Below are positions 6,708-13,537 of a stretch of 15,163 bases of DNA, piece after piece. Origin of the DNA: Acidilobaceae archaeon. Lineage in GTDB: Archaea; Thermoproteota; Thermoprotei_A; Sulfolobales; Acidilobaceae. The stretch is from NCBI GenBank assembly GCA_027081695.1, contig JALWJI010000106.1:1-15163 (forward strand), given 5' to 3'. Numbering within the stretch: position 1 is the stretch's first letter; each line of letters starts with the position of its first letter. A program made the translations under genes and the position numbers. Below the pieces are notes generated by a model. The model searched no databases. It was not told the DNA's origin and saw nothing but the letters and a program-made list of their open reading frames with translations.

Positions 6708-6718
6708 AGAGAAAAAAC
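6708..6718 (-). terminator. T-run terminator of the aminotransferase gene
   Basis: The minus strand reads TTTTTTCTCTTCC (complement of 6705-6717) starting about nine bases after the aminotransferase stop at 6727, a strong poly-T termination signal. The 110 bases between the two convergent terminators show no gene I can support. Confidence 0.5.
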
Positions 6719-6726
6719 AACAAGTT

Positions 6727-7938
6727 TTACTTTCCTGTCATATCTCTAGTAGCTTTTACGATGACCTTAGCACCTTCTTCTATATCTTTTGTAGAAGTTG
6801 CGAAGCTCAGCCTTATGTAGTCTTTCCCGGTGTTGCCTGGGAAACTTGTACCCGGTAGCACTACTATTCCATAGTCGTAGAGAAGTTTCTTAACCAGATC
6901 CTCTACACTCATCCCGGTTGCTTCGAGTAGTCCCTTGACTCTGGGGAACATATAAAATGCGCCATGTGGTTTGTAGGGTTCTATACCGACGGCCTCTTTT
7001 AGAATCTCGTACAAGAGTATGCTTCTCTTTTTGAACTCGTTTATCATCTCCTGTACAGGTCTCCAGTCTCCTTTTAATGCGGCTATTCCTGCTTTCTGGA
7101 CAAAGCTAGTAGGACAGCTGTACATTGACACAGCTAGGTCGAGGAGCCTCGGTATAACTTCTTTTCTGACAACTAGATAGCCTAGTCTCCATCCTGTCAT
7201 TGAGAAGGTCTTTGAAAACCCGTTTACGTAGGCGACATAGTCTTTCCAGTCCGGAAATGTTAGTATGCTCGTGAACTTTTCTTCCTGATATACGAAGTTG
7301 TCATATATTTCGTCAAATAGTAGAAGTATATTCTTCTTCTTTGCTATATCGTAGAGGGCCTCTAACTGGTCTTTATCGAATATTGATCCTGTTGGGTTAT
7401 GGGGATTGTTTATAGCGATAATTCTAGTTTTATCGGTTATAGCTTCCTCTATTTTTTCTATATCAAGTGAGAAGCCCTTGTCTGGTTCGAAATTCATTGG
7501 GACGTATACTGGTTTTGCCCCGAAGAATTTTGAAATTTGTGAATATGCATAATAGCTAGGATCCGGAACTATTACCTCTTCTCCGGGTCTAACATATGCC
7601 GCTATTGCCAGAAATATGGCTGCTTTCGCGCCTGGGGTAACTACTACCTCGTCCTTGTCTACGCCAGCATTATACCTCGAGTTCAGGTAATCCGCTATGG
7701 CTTGTCTGAGCTCTGGTATACCTGCAGTCTCCGTGTAGCCGGTGAATCCTTCGTCGAGTGCTTTCTTAGCTTCTTCTACTATGTGCCTTGGGGTAGGAAA
7801 GTCTGGTTGTCCTATACCAAAACTTATTATGCGTTTACCCTGAGCCGCGAGTTCTCTAGCAATGGCTAGGAAGACGAATGCGGTCTCTCCGGAGATATCG
7901 TACATTGTAGGTTGGAGATCGAGTGCCGGCCTGTTCAT
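6727..7938 (-). CDS. class I pyridoxal-phosphate aminotransferase, aspartate aminotransferase type
   Basis: 403 residues of fold-type I aminotransferases. Visible features are SFGIGQPDFPTP (39-50, substrate loop), NNPHNPTG (177-184), FDEIYDNFVY (208-217, with the Asp that contacts the pyridine nitrogen and its Tyr), the Schiff-base lysine in GFSKTFSMTGWRLGY (K243, phosphate-binding Arg R251) and a C-terminal IRLSFA with the carboxylate-binding Arg. The family covers aspartate, alanine and aromatic aminotransferases, so the amino donor is not certain. The enzyme is cytosolic and transfers amino groups to 2-oxoglutarate or other oxo acids, linking it to the convergent glutamate dehydrogenase. 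ATG at 7938 has GGAGG 12 bases upstream. A clear TATA box lies at 7988-7997. Confidence 0.93.
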   Translation of the reverse strand: MNRPALDLQPTMYDISGETAFVFLAIARELAAQGKRIISFGIGQPDFPTPRHIVEEAKKALDEGFTGYTETAGIPELRQAIADYLNSRYNAGVDKDEVVVTPGAKAAIFLAIAAYVRPGEEVIVPDPSYYAYSQISKFFGAKPVYVPMNFEPDKGFSLDIEKIEEAITDKTRIIAINNPHNPTGSIFDKDQLEALYDIAKKKNILLLFDEIYDNFVYQEEKFTSILTFPDWKDYVAYVNGFSKTFSMTGWRLGYLVVRKEVIPRLLDLAVSMYSCPTSFVQKAGIAALKGDWRPVQEMINEFKKRSILLYEILKEAVGIEPYKPHGAFYMFPRVKGLLEATGMSVEDLVKKLLYDYGIVVLPGTSFPGNTGKDYIRLSFATSTKDIEEGAKVIVKATRDMTGK

Positions 7939-7987
7939 TTGTATATCAACCCTCCATCCTGCAATTCTAGAAGAATTATTCTACGGT

Positions 7988-7997
7988 CTATATATAG
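7988..7997 (-). promoter_or_regulatory. TATA box of the aminotransferase gene
   Basis: CTATATATAG is a perfect palindrome. On the minus strand it predicts transcription from about 7966, giving a leader near 28 bases that contains GGAGG. It is too far from the plus-strand gene at 8082 to serve as its TATA box with a short leader. Confidence 0.5.
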
Positions 7998-8081
7998 ATA
8001 TACAAAAGATCTCACGAGGCTAATTATTGAATAGCGATACAATAAAACCCATTTAGATCCTTATATTATAGGGCGAGGGAT

Positions 8082-8666
8082 TTGGCAAAGAAGTCACAGA
8101 AAGTTAAAGTTCAAATCAGATGGTATAGGACGGTTACGATCGAATATAGAGGAGTAAAAATAGACTTACTGGAGCTAGTCTCTACTTATGAGAGCGAAGA
8201 GGCAGGCAACCCACTAGACATACTGCTGAATATTGTTGAAAGACTTGCAAGGAAGGCTGATGGAGACTATTTCGAGGTAATAGTACACGACGGATCCAGA
8301 GAAATAATGGGAGAATCTCCACGCTACACTGGAAAAAGAAGCCTATTCCTCTACCCAGTTAAGATAAAACGTATGGCCGTTATCAAGTACAAGGATCTTA
8401 AACCAGCAGATAATAACTCAAACGGAGAAGCAGACGTATTCTCTATCAAAGAGGAAGACATCAAATGGAGGAGATTCCGTAAAGAATACTATGTGTACGA
8501 AGGAAAAATAGAGGCAGGAGACGACGTCTATCTAATAATAATCGATACTGAAGCAGGTAGACGCATTATAAGGACGCCTACAAAGCAGATCATTTTAACT
8601 GCTTTAAGATCCTCTCAGCCTCCTCCTCGACAAGAGACTGGATCTCAGAAGAATGGACACGAATAA
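8082..8666 (+). CDS. hypothetical protein, 194 residues, two basic beta-rich segments
   Basis: I do not recognise the family. The start is TTG at 8082 after GAGGGA; no better start exists nearby. The N-terminal half is beta-rich and basic (KVKVQIRWYRTVTIEYRGVK), with an acidic helix around residues 37-60. An Asn/Ser/Gly linker (110-118) separates it from a second beta-rich part beginning IKWRRFRKEYYVYEG. A polar tail (residues 174-194, RSSQPPPRQETGSQ) looks disordered. There are no cysteines, membrane helices or signal peptide. The last 77 bases lie antisense to the end of the zinc-finger gene, so the tail's composition may be dictated by that gene. AATAAAA at 8040-8047 is the likeliest promoter element. 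Codon use matches its neighbours, supporting a real, probably lineage-restricted gene. Confidence 0.72.
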   Translation: MAKKSQKVKVQIRWYRTVTIEYRGVKIDLLELVSTYESEEAGNPLDILLNIVERLARKADGDYFEVIVHDGSREIMGESPRYTGKRSLFLYPVKIKRMAVIKYKDLKPADNNSNGEADVFSIKEEDIKWRRFRKEYYVYEGKIEAGDDVYLIIIDTEAGRRIIRTPTKQIILTALRSSQPPPRQETGSQKNGHE

Positions 8667-8889
8667 GGTGAAGATAGTATCCTTTCCTTGTGAAGGGCCC
8701 TTTTCCACACAACTCACAATATATAGCATCTAGTCTTTCTGGACGAAGATAAACACCTACATTCCTAACAGCCTCGATTGTATGCTTTGCGAGGATTGGA
8801 GTTGTATAGTCTTTAGGCTCAATCATTTCTGATGCTATTCTTGCAACATCCTCTACGATTTTCTCTGTGAATATCCCTTTTCTAGGCAT
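8590..8889 (-). CDS. small C2H2 zinc-finger protein
   Basis: 99 residues. A helical N-terminal part (ITEKIVEDVARIAS-like amphipathic helix, residues 8-22) precedes one classical zinc finger, C58-x2-C61-x12-H74-x4-H79, then a charged helix rich in Glu and Lys. Single C2H2 fingers of this spacing occur in small archaeal proteins of unknown or DNA-related function; I cannot name a specific role. The ATG at 8889 is the natural start, with a weak GAGTG upstream. It follows the HD-hydrolase gene by 54 bases on the same strand and could be read from the same transcript. Its last 77 bases overlap the plus-strand 194-residue gene tail to tail. The intact metal ligands argue that this frame is real. 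Confidence 0.82.
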   Translation of the reverse strand: MPRKGIFTEKIVEDVARIASEMIEPKDYTTPILAKHTIEAVRNVGVYLRPERLDAIYCELCGKGPFTRKGYYLHLIRVHSSEIQSLVEEEAERILKQLK

Positions 8890-8943
8890 ACAGCACTCAG
8901 CTCATCTAATTTTGATTAACTCAATAAAGAATGAGTCATTCTC

Positions 8944-9747
8944 CTAAGGATAAATCGTGCTCAACGAGATACTGTTGTCATCTAATAGTATGGGAACTAT
9001 CTCGATGTATTCTTGGATTATCGATGTTTTTATCTTTGGTAACAAGACCTTCTCTATCTGGAACATTCCCGCTTTGTCCTCCATCTGAACCCTTATTTGG
9101 ACGGGTCTGGACTCGCCATTAGTTATTTCAACTCGTTTAATACTTAATGCCGAGAGTGCGTGTATATCCATTTTGCCCTTGCTGTAGGGTAGTCTTGCCC
9201 TACCCTCAGCCATATCTAGAGAATCGGCTACTTTCACGATGCTTGCCTCGAGGGTCAATGCTGTTACACTCATTGACGTTGCATAGATTGCCTGTTGGAC
9301 TTCTGATCTTACCTTGTATTGATCGCATTGCTCTCTGCAGAGCGAGACAATGTTTGGTAGTAGTCTATCAAGTATTGGTCCAGATAGTATGGCTCCTATT
9401 AGCTCGTGATTGTCTCTGTGCACACTATTGCCTATATCATGAAGGTATGCTCCTAACAGTACTATTAGTCTAGCACAGTCAAGTGTTGGAACTGTTTTGT
9501 GAATTATGCTTGACGGTCTAAGCCCGTGCCTATATAGCATATCAAAGAGTTCGAGTGCTGTTCCAGCGACTATTTGTGCATGGACAGGGCCATGATCATT
9601 ATAAAGCAGTCTTTCAACCGCGTTTACATTCGCCATTCTTAGCAGACTTTGTACCTCTGTATCGCTGGTTAGGAGTTCCCATGCTCTTCGCAATAGCGGG
9701 CTCCGAGAGATATGTCTCTCTATTAGATACGGGCTCACATGAACCAT
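8944..9747 (-). CDS. HD-superfamily metal-dependent phosphohydrolase
   Basis: 267 residues. The HD fold is shown by NDHGPVHAQ (50-58; H52, H56), the central YLHDIGN (101-107; H103, D104), HRDNHE (110-115; H110, H114) and KVADSLD (172-178; D175/D178). These supply the usual metal ligands plus extra histidines, so a one- or two-metal phosphohydrolase acting on a nucleotide or similar phosphate is likely, but the substrate is not deducible. The closest class I can name is the archaeal HD hydrolases grouped near COG3294. A C-terminal beta-rich domain (about 195-250) contains RVEITNGESRPVQIRVQMED. No signal peptide or membrane helix. The ATG directly follows the CutA stop (TGA-ATG), with the purine run GGGGGAGAG as ribosome-binding site, so the two are translated together. 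Confidence 0.88.
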   Translation of the reverse strand: MVHVSPYLIERHISRSPLLRRAWELLTSDTEVQSLLRMANVNAVERLLYNDHGPVHAQIVAGTALELFDMLYRHGLRPSSIIHKTVPTLDCARLIVLLGAYLHDIGNSVHRDNHELIGAILSGPILDRLLPNIVSLCREQCDQYKVRSEVQQAIYATSMSVTALTLEASIVKVADSLDMAEGRARLPYSKGKMDIHALSALSIKRVEITNGESRPVQIRVQMEDKAGMFQIEKVLLPKIKTSIIQEYIEIVPILLDDNSISLSTIYP

Positions 9748-10089
9748 TCACTCTCCCCCTTCACAAGGTAGGGTCTCTTGTACAGCCCACTCATGGTAGT
9801 CCCTCAATACATCAATGGCTCCGAGAACTACGACCTCTGGTACAGTATAGGGATGGATTTTCTTCACGTATTCTTTTAGTTGATTCACAAGACATGACTT
9901 AGTCTTTATTATTAGTAGTTCTTCTTGATCCTCGACAACCTTACCCTGCCACCAATAGAAGCTTGTAATGCTGTTGATGACATTGACGCACGCAGCTAAT
10001 TTACTCTCGACGATCTTTGAAGCTATCTCCTTTCCTTTTCCTTTTGGTGTCGTCACGAATACTACTACTAAGCCCTTATCATTGCTCAT
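9748..10089 (-). CDS. cutA: CutA1-type divalent-ion-tolerance protein
   Basis: 113 residues of the CutA family, small trimeric proteins with a ferredoxin-like fold related to PII. Diagnostic segments are LAACVNV (31-37), FYWWQGK (44-50), and HPYTVPEVV (79-87). Bacterial CutA was linked to copper tolerance, but the general role is unresolved and it may sense a small ligand. I start at the ATG at 10089, six bases after GAGGTG (10096-10101). A GTG at 10098 in the same frame would lie inside this ribosome-binding site and is unlikely. The gene is directly followed by the HD hydrolase without a gap. CutA plus HD hydrolase may form a regulator-enzyme pair, by analogy with PII-type proteins; this is inference. 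Confidence 0.94.
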   Translation of the reverse strand: MSNDKGLVVVFVTTPKGKGKEIASKIVESKLAACVNVINSITSFYWWQGKVVEDQEELLIIKTKSCLVNQLKEYVKKIHPYTVPEVVVLGAIDVLRDYHEWAVQETLPCEGGE

Positions 10090-10137
10090 ATTTGCCACCT
10101 CGAGGGCAGACCTTATATGTTGGGAAATATCCGGGAA

Positions 10138-10153
10138 CGCTGTATTTACAGCG
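10138..10153. repeat. short perfect inverted repeat upstream of cutA
   Basis: CGCTGT-ATTT-ACAGCG is a perfect six-pair inverted repeat (seven with the inner A/T), 49 bases upstream of the cutA ATG and within the 180-base gap between cutA and enolase. A second palindrome, GCATATGC, sits at 10171-10178. Either could be an operator. I see no open reading frame or recognised RNA in this gap. Confidence 0.4.
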
Positions 10154-10252
10154 CTTAAGTGGAGGTAAACGCATATGCACGCATAAAGTATAATGGTTGA
10201 GGAGAGAAATTAATGTTAGCTCTTGTTTGAGGATAGCCTGAGGATTTCACTG

Positions 10253-10260
10253 AAAAATTT
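10253..10260 (-). terminator. possible T-run terminator of enolase
   Basis: The minus strand reads AAATTTTTC about 11 bases after the enolase stop at 10271. Five Ts in a short AT-rich run are a modest archaeal termination signal. A separate cutA promoter is then needed; candidates include ATATAAGG near 10112-10119 on the minus strand, which is close to the gene. Confidence 0.35.
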
Positions 10261-10270
10261 ATGGCATTGT

Positions 10271-11569
10271 CTAACGGGGGAAAGGTGCTCTACCTGCGTA
10301 TTTGGCCTGGCCTGCTAGGATGAATTCTATTTCTAGTAGTCGGTTGTATTTAGCCGTTCTTTCTCCTCTAGCGGGGGCGCCTGTCTTTATTAAGCCTGTT
10401 CCGAGTGCGACCGCGAGGTCTGCAATGAATGGATCTTCGGTGTCGCCGCTTCTGTGACTTATGATTGCCCGCAGACAGTTCCTAGTAGCCATATCTACGA
10501 ATTCTAGTGTCTCTGTCAGTGTGCCTACCTGGTTTATTTTTACGAGAACTGCATTGGTCGCTGCAAGCTTAATTCCTTTTTCTAGGAACTTCGTGTTTGT
10601 AACGTATAAGTCATCACCGGTTACTAGTGTCTTAGTCGATACACGCTTAGTTAGCTCGACGAAATGGTGCCAGTCGTCTTCTGCGAATGGGTCTTCTAGG
10701 TACTTGACGGGATATTCGTCTAGTAAGCCTAGGTAGAATTCTATTAGTTGATCAGCATCCAGTACTTTTCCGTCTATCCGATACTTGTCGCCATCCTTGA
10801 ACTGTGAAGCCGCAGCGTCAAGTCCTAGGTAGAAATCCGTCCCCGGATCGTATCCAGCTCTGCTTATAGCCTCGACTAGAAGGTCCAGTGCTTCTCTTGT
10901 ACTTGTAAGTGGAGGAGCAAACCCTCCTTCGTCTCCGACATTTATACTGTTTTTGCCATATTTTTCAACTAGTAATTTCTTAAGGGTCCAGTAGACCTCT
11001 ACTGCTTTTCTAAGTGCTTCTTTTATGCTATCAGCTTCGACTGGTATAATCATGAATTCCTGTATGTCTAGGTCGTTTCCTGCGTGTACTCCTCCATTAA
11101 TAATGTTCATTAAAGGAGTTGGTATCAGGTTAGCTCTGTTGCCTCCTAGATACTCATAGGGTTCTAGGCCGAGAGAGTAGCTTGCAGCCCTAGCCACAGC
11201 AATGCTAAGGGCAGTTGTAGTGTTGCCTCCTAACCTGCTCTTATTAGGGGTTCCGTCCAAGGATATGAGCAAGTGGTCGATGTAGGCTTGATCCCTAGCA
11301 TCTAGACCTATCATATGTGCTGCGATGTCTTCTAGATTACTCAGTGCTCGTTCTACTCCTTTGCCAAGCCATTTTTTACCGCCGTCCCTGACCTCGACTG
11401 CTTCGTGTTCTCCTTTACTAGCGCCACTAGGAGCTATTCCCCAGCCCCGAACGCCGGACACAGTCTCGACATATGCTTTTATTGTGGGAGTACCTCTGCT
11501 GTCTAGAACCATTAGGCCATAGACATCGCTTATCCTAGAGGGACTATATGAACCAGTCGAAACACTCAT
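10271..11569 (-). CDS. eno: enolase (phosphopyruvate hydratase)
   Basis: 432 residues, the normal length. Enolase interconverts 2-phosphoglycerate and phosphoenolpyruvate in glycolysis and gluconeogenesis. All catalytic elements are intact: the mobile loop APSGASKGEHEA (46-57), GDEGGFAP (212-219, acid E214), metal ligands D251 (LGLDAAAS), E292 (YLEDPF) and D319 (VTGDDL), base K344 (VLVKINQVGT), H372 (SHRSGDTED) and K395 (IKTGAPARGER). The common family string GANA is replaced by GGNTTTALS (114-122), outside the active site. ATG at 11569 has GGTGTGAG at six bases. CTATATTATC on the minus strand (11607-11616) is a suitable TATA box. Divergent from the RCK-MscS genes. Confidence 0.98.
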   Translation of the reverse strand: MSVSTGSYSPSRISDVYGLMVLDSRGTPTIKAYVETVSGVRGWGIAPSGASKGEHEAVEVRDGGKKWLGKGVERALSNLEDIAAHMIGLDARDQAYIDHLLISLDGTPNKSRLGGNTTTALSIAVARAASYSLGLEPYEYLGGNRANLIPTPLMNIINGGVHAGNDLDIQEFMIIPVEADSIKEALRKAVEVYWTLKKLLVEKYGKNSINVGDEGGFAPPLTSTREALDLLVEAISRAGYDPGTDFYLGLDAAASQFKDGDKYRIDGKVLDADQLIEFYLGLLDEYPVKYLEDPFAEDDWHHFVELTKRVSTKTLVTGDDLYVTNTKFLEKGIKLAATNAVLVKINQVGTLTETLEFVDMATRNCLRAIISHRSGDTEDPFIADLAVALGTGLIKTGAPARGERTAKYNRLLEIEFILAGQAKYAGRAPFPR

Positions 11570-11606
11570 TTCTCACACCATTATAATTTTAACTAGCTCG
11601 AGATAG

Positions 11607-11616
11607 ATAATATAGT
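11607..11616. promoter_or_regulatory. shared TATA-like element between enolase and the RCK gene
   Basis: GATAATATAG (CTATATTATC on the other strand) is the strongest TATA-like stretch in the 117-base divergent gap. On the minus strand it predicts an enolase leader of about 16 bases. On the plus strand it predicts a start near 11640, which suits the TTG at 11687. Whether both directions use it is inference. Confidence 0.4.
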
Positions 11617-11686
11617 TAGACTAGCATACAATAGAATCGATAAACGACAACAGGTGACAAGCCGACCGGTACGAGAGGGAGAATTA

Positions 11687-12349
11687 TTGAAGATTCTAAT
11701 AATAGGCGCGGGCAGGGTTGGTAGCCAGCTCGCCTCAGATCTTAGCAGACTCGGACATAGTATAACTATCGTTGATAATGATGAAGAGAAGCTTCTCAGA
11801 GTCAGCTCCCAAGCAGATGTTGAAGCCCTTGTAAGAGATGCTACAGATCCACAACTATACGAAGAAATAGATATACAATCCTACGACGTGGTTGTAGCTG
11901 CAACAGACAAGGATGAGATAAACCTATTCGTTGCAGCAATCGCAAAACTATATAATATAGAGAGAGTTTTTGTCAGGGCAAAGAATCCACAAACATCAAG
12001 TCTACTGCAACTACTAGGGGTAGAAGCAGCAATAGTCGAGCCACAATTAGCGGCTAGCATAATATTCTCAATGATTCAGGGCCGTTACGGAATAGTCGAT
12101 CTTGTATCAACTATAACAGGAGATTTTCACCTTGTATCAGGCTCAATCAAACAGACGAGCATACTTCGAGGAAAAACACTATTGGAAGCTATTAGAGACG
12201 GGTTAATACCTAAGAGCATAAAGTTGCTAGCAGTATTTGATGGGGAACGGTTCTACGAGGTAGAGGAATCACCGGTCCTCGACGTAGGACACATCGTAAT
12301 AGCCCTCGTGAGCCATACCAGTCTTAAGGAGTTCAGCGAGTTATTCTAG
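11687..12349 (+). CDS. RCK/TrkA-type NAD-binding protein, potassium-channel regulator-like
   Basis: 220 residues with an RCK-N Rossmann domain (GAGRVG at 7-12, acidic D30 at the end of the second strand in TIVDNDE, DATDP near residue 53) and an RCK-C (TrkA-C) domain from about 135 onward. Such soluble proteins bind NAD(H), ATP or a cyclic dinucleotide and gate K+ channels or transporters. I start at TTG 11687 because it gives the canonical opening MKILIIGAGRVG and follows GAGGGAG (11675-11681) by five bases. An in-frame GTG at 11654 would add 11 residues but has no clear ribosome-binding site. No K+ pore or TrkH-like gene is nearby. Instead a MscS-like channel begins 14 bases after the stop, suggesting co-transcription and possibly joint function. 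Confidence 0.9.
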   Translation: MKILIIGAGRVGSQLASDLSRLGHSITIVDNDEEKLLRVSSQADVEALVRDATDPQLYEEIDIQSYDVVVAATDKDEINLFVAAIAKLYNIERVFVRAKNPQTSSLLQLLGVEAAIVEPQLAASIIFSMIQGRYGIVDLVSTITGDFHLVSGSIKQTSILRGKTLLEAIRDGLIPKSIKLLAVFDGERFYEVEESPVLDVGHIVIALVSHTSLKEFSELF

Positions 12350-12363
12350 GAGGGGAAGGAAAA

Positions 12364-13182
12364 TTGGCGTGGGAAACCCTCATAGATTACCTAAAGATGT
12401 TCATCTCTAATGAATATATTGTTAAGGCAATCATTTCGCTCATTATAATTATTGTTGGAATGATTATACTTGCTATGATAAAAGGAGTCTTCAAAAAATT
12501 CGAGTCATCGCGTATAAGTGAAAGAAACACACTTGAAAACATGTATAAAATAATCTCGATGAGTGTATACATCTTACTAGTATTCATAGTAATATACGTT
12601 ATGACCCAGCAACAGATAATAGTATTATTCCTCCTAGGAGTAGTGCTCATACTACTAGCCGCGTCATGGGAAGTAATAGCAAACGTCGCAGCATATTATG
12701 CCCTACTAGCTAGTAGGGCCCTATCACGTGGAGACTATATAATTCTGGAAGGAAAAATCGAGGGCAAAATAAAAGAAATCACACCATTGTTCACGGTGAT
12801 AGAAGGAGACACACGCGTCTATACTGTACCAAACCTATATCTGTTAAAACGAGGCAAGACCGCGGTAAAAGAACCCATAAAAATATGGATAGTTATCCGT
12901 GTATGGGGTTTCGAGGAACCAGACGCTCTTACTGGAATCAAACAACTTATAGAAGAGAAAATAGCAAGACTCGGGCGTGATCTCATGGCTATTCCCGAGA
13001 CTCCCAGAACGGTTATAGACGAGGTAAGCATTGATGGTGCAACACTGAGGATAGAAATAGCTGTTCCTGGAACTAAACCTAACAAGGTAAAAATAAGCAG
13101 GCTTTTAGAAGAGCTGGCTGTCTCGTTAAAAGAGACAGGGTACTCATATAGTCTAACGGCAGAGTATAATGGTGGGAGGTGA
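12364..13182 (+). CDS. MscS-family small mechanosensitive ion channel
   Basis: 272 residues. Three hydrophobic helices lie at about 20-40, 63-81 and 84-101, the last followed by an amphipathic pore-like stretch. The next part is the beta domain typical of MscS: RGDYIILEGKIEGKIKEITPL (122-142), then TVPNLYLLKRG (154-164), where the family usually has IPNS. A cytoplasmic alpha/beta domain follows. MscS channels open under membrane tension and release solutes on osmotic downshift. The start is TTG at 12364 after GGAGGGGAAGG, 14 bases behind the RCK gene; no upstream alternative exists. A soluble NAD-binding RCK partner next to a MscS channel suggests ligand control. The following zinc-ribbon gene begins five bases after the stop. 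Conductance and ion choice cannot be read from sequence. Confidence 0.87.
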   Translation: MAWETLIDYLKMFISNEYIVKAIISLIIIIVGMIILAMIKGVFKKFESSRISERNTLENMYKIISMSVYILLVFIVIYVMTQQQIIVLFLLGVVLILLAASWEVIANVAAYYALLASRALSRGDYIILEGKIEGKIKEITPLFTVIEGDTRVYTVPNLYLLKRGKTAVKEPIKIWIVIRVWGFEEPDALTGIKQLIEEKIARLGRDLMAIPETPRTVIDEVSIDGATLRIEIAVPGTKPNKVKISRLLEELAVSLKETGYSYSLTAEYNGGR

Positions 13183-13187
13183 ACTAG

Positions 13188-13499
13188 TTGCCTAGGAAGA
13201 AGAAATCCAAGGATCCATACGTATGTCCAAAATGTGGTACACGTGTAACAGAGCCTGACAGGACGTGGACTCTAGTATCACCGCTACCGGACAAGTATGG
13301 AAGAATAACGATAACGATAATGGGAAGCTTTACCTGTCCAAATTGTGGACACAAGTGGAGAGCTGTTCTAAAGAAGCTAAAAGAGGGCGGAAGCAAGCCA
13401 GGAGAGCAACAGGTAGCGCCAAAGGAAGAAGGAGAAATAATTGAGATAGATCTATCCGACTTGGATAAATTAGACGAGATGGAGCCTCCTGAATCATAG
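13188..13499 (+). CDS. small zinc-ribbon protein, possibly Cren7-like
   Basis: 103 residues. A basic N-terminus precedes a zinc ribbon with CPKC (C13/C16) and CPNC (C50/C53). The core between them, RTWTLVSPLPDKYGRITITIM, and the KWRAVLKKLK following, are basic and beta-rich. The tail (about 75-103) is very acidic (DLSDLDKLDEME). The core order Trp, Leu, Pro, basic turn, Ile, Gly, Phe, basic residues resembles the crenarchaeal chromatin protein Cren7, which is shorter and lacks zinc ligands; this is a tentative similarity from memory. An Elf1-like transcription factor is another possibility. TTG at 13188 starts the gene; GGAGGTGA overlaps the MscS stop and lies eight bases upstream, so the genes are coupled. 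Confidence 0.82.
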   Translation: MPRKKKSKDPYVCPKCGTRVTEPDRTWTLVSPLPDKYGRITITIMGSFTCPNCGHKWRAVLKKLKEGGSKPGEQQVAPKEEGEIIEIDLSDLDKLDEMEPPES

Positions 13500-13508
13500 A
13501 GATCGAAT

Positions 13509-13525
13509 CAATCTTGTTTCTCATA
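13509..13525 (+). terminator. possible pyrimidine-rich terminator after the zinc-ribbon gene
   Basis: AATCTTGTTTCTCATAT follows the stop at 13499 by ten bases. It is T-rich but without a run longer than three. The gap to the convergent GMP synthase stop is only 38 bases, so some read-through is likely. Confidence 0.25.
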
Positions 13526-13537
13526 TTCAGGCCTTGT

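Noticed and set aside
6649..6858. A 69-codon plus-strand frame between glutamate dehydrogenase and the aminotransferase
   Set aside because: More than half is antisense to the end of the aminotransferase, it spans that gene's T-run terminator and it has no family signature.
8108..8120. GTTCAAATC resembling a tRNA T-loop
   Set aside because: No acceptor or D/anticodon stems can be drawn around it, and it falls inside the 194-residue coding region.
10600..10625. GGTGATGA on the minus strand as a possible C box
   Set aside because: It codes for the enolase metal-ligand motif VTGDDL and lacks paired D boxes.
11775..11790. TGATGA resembling a C/D-box RNA C box
   Set aside because: It encodes the conserved DNDEE segment of the RCK protein; no CTGA boxes with suitable spacing frame it.
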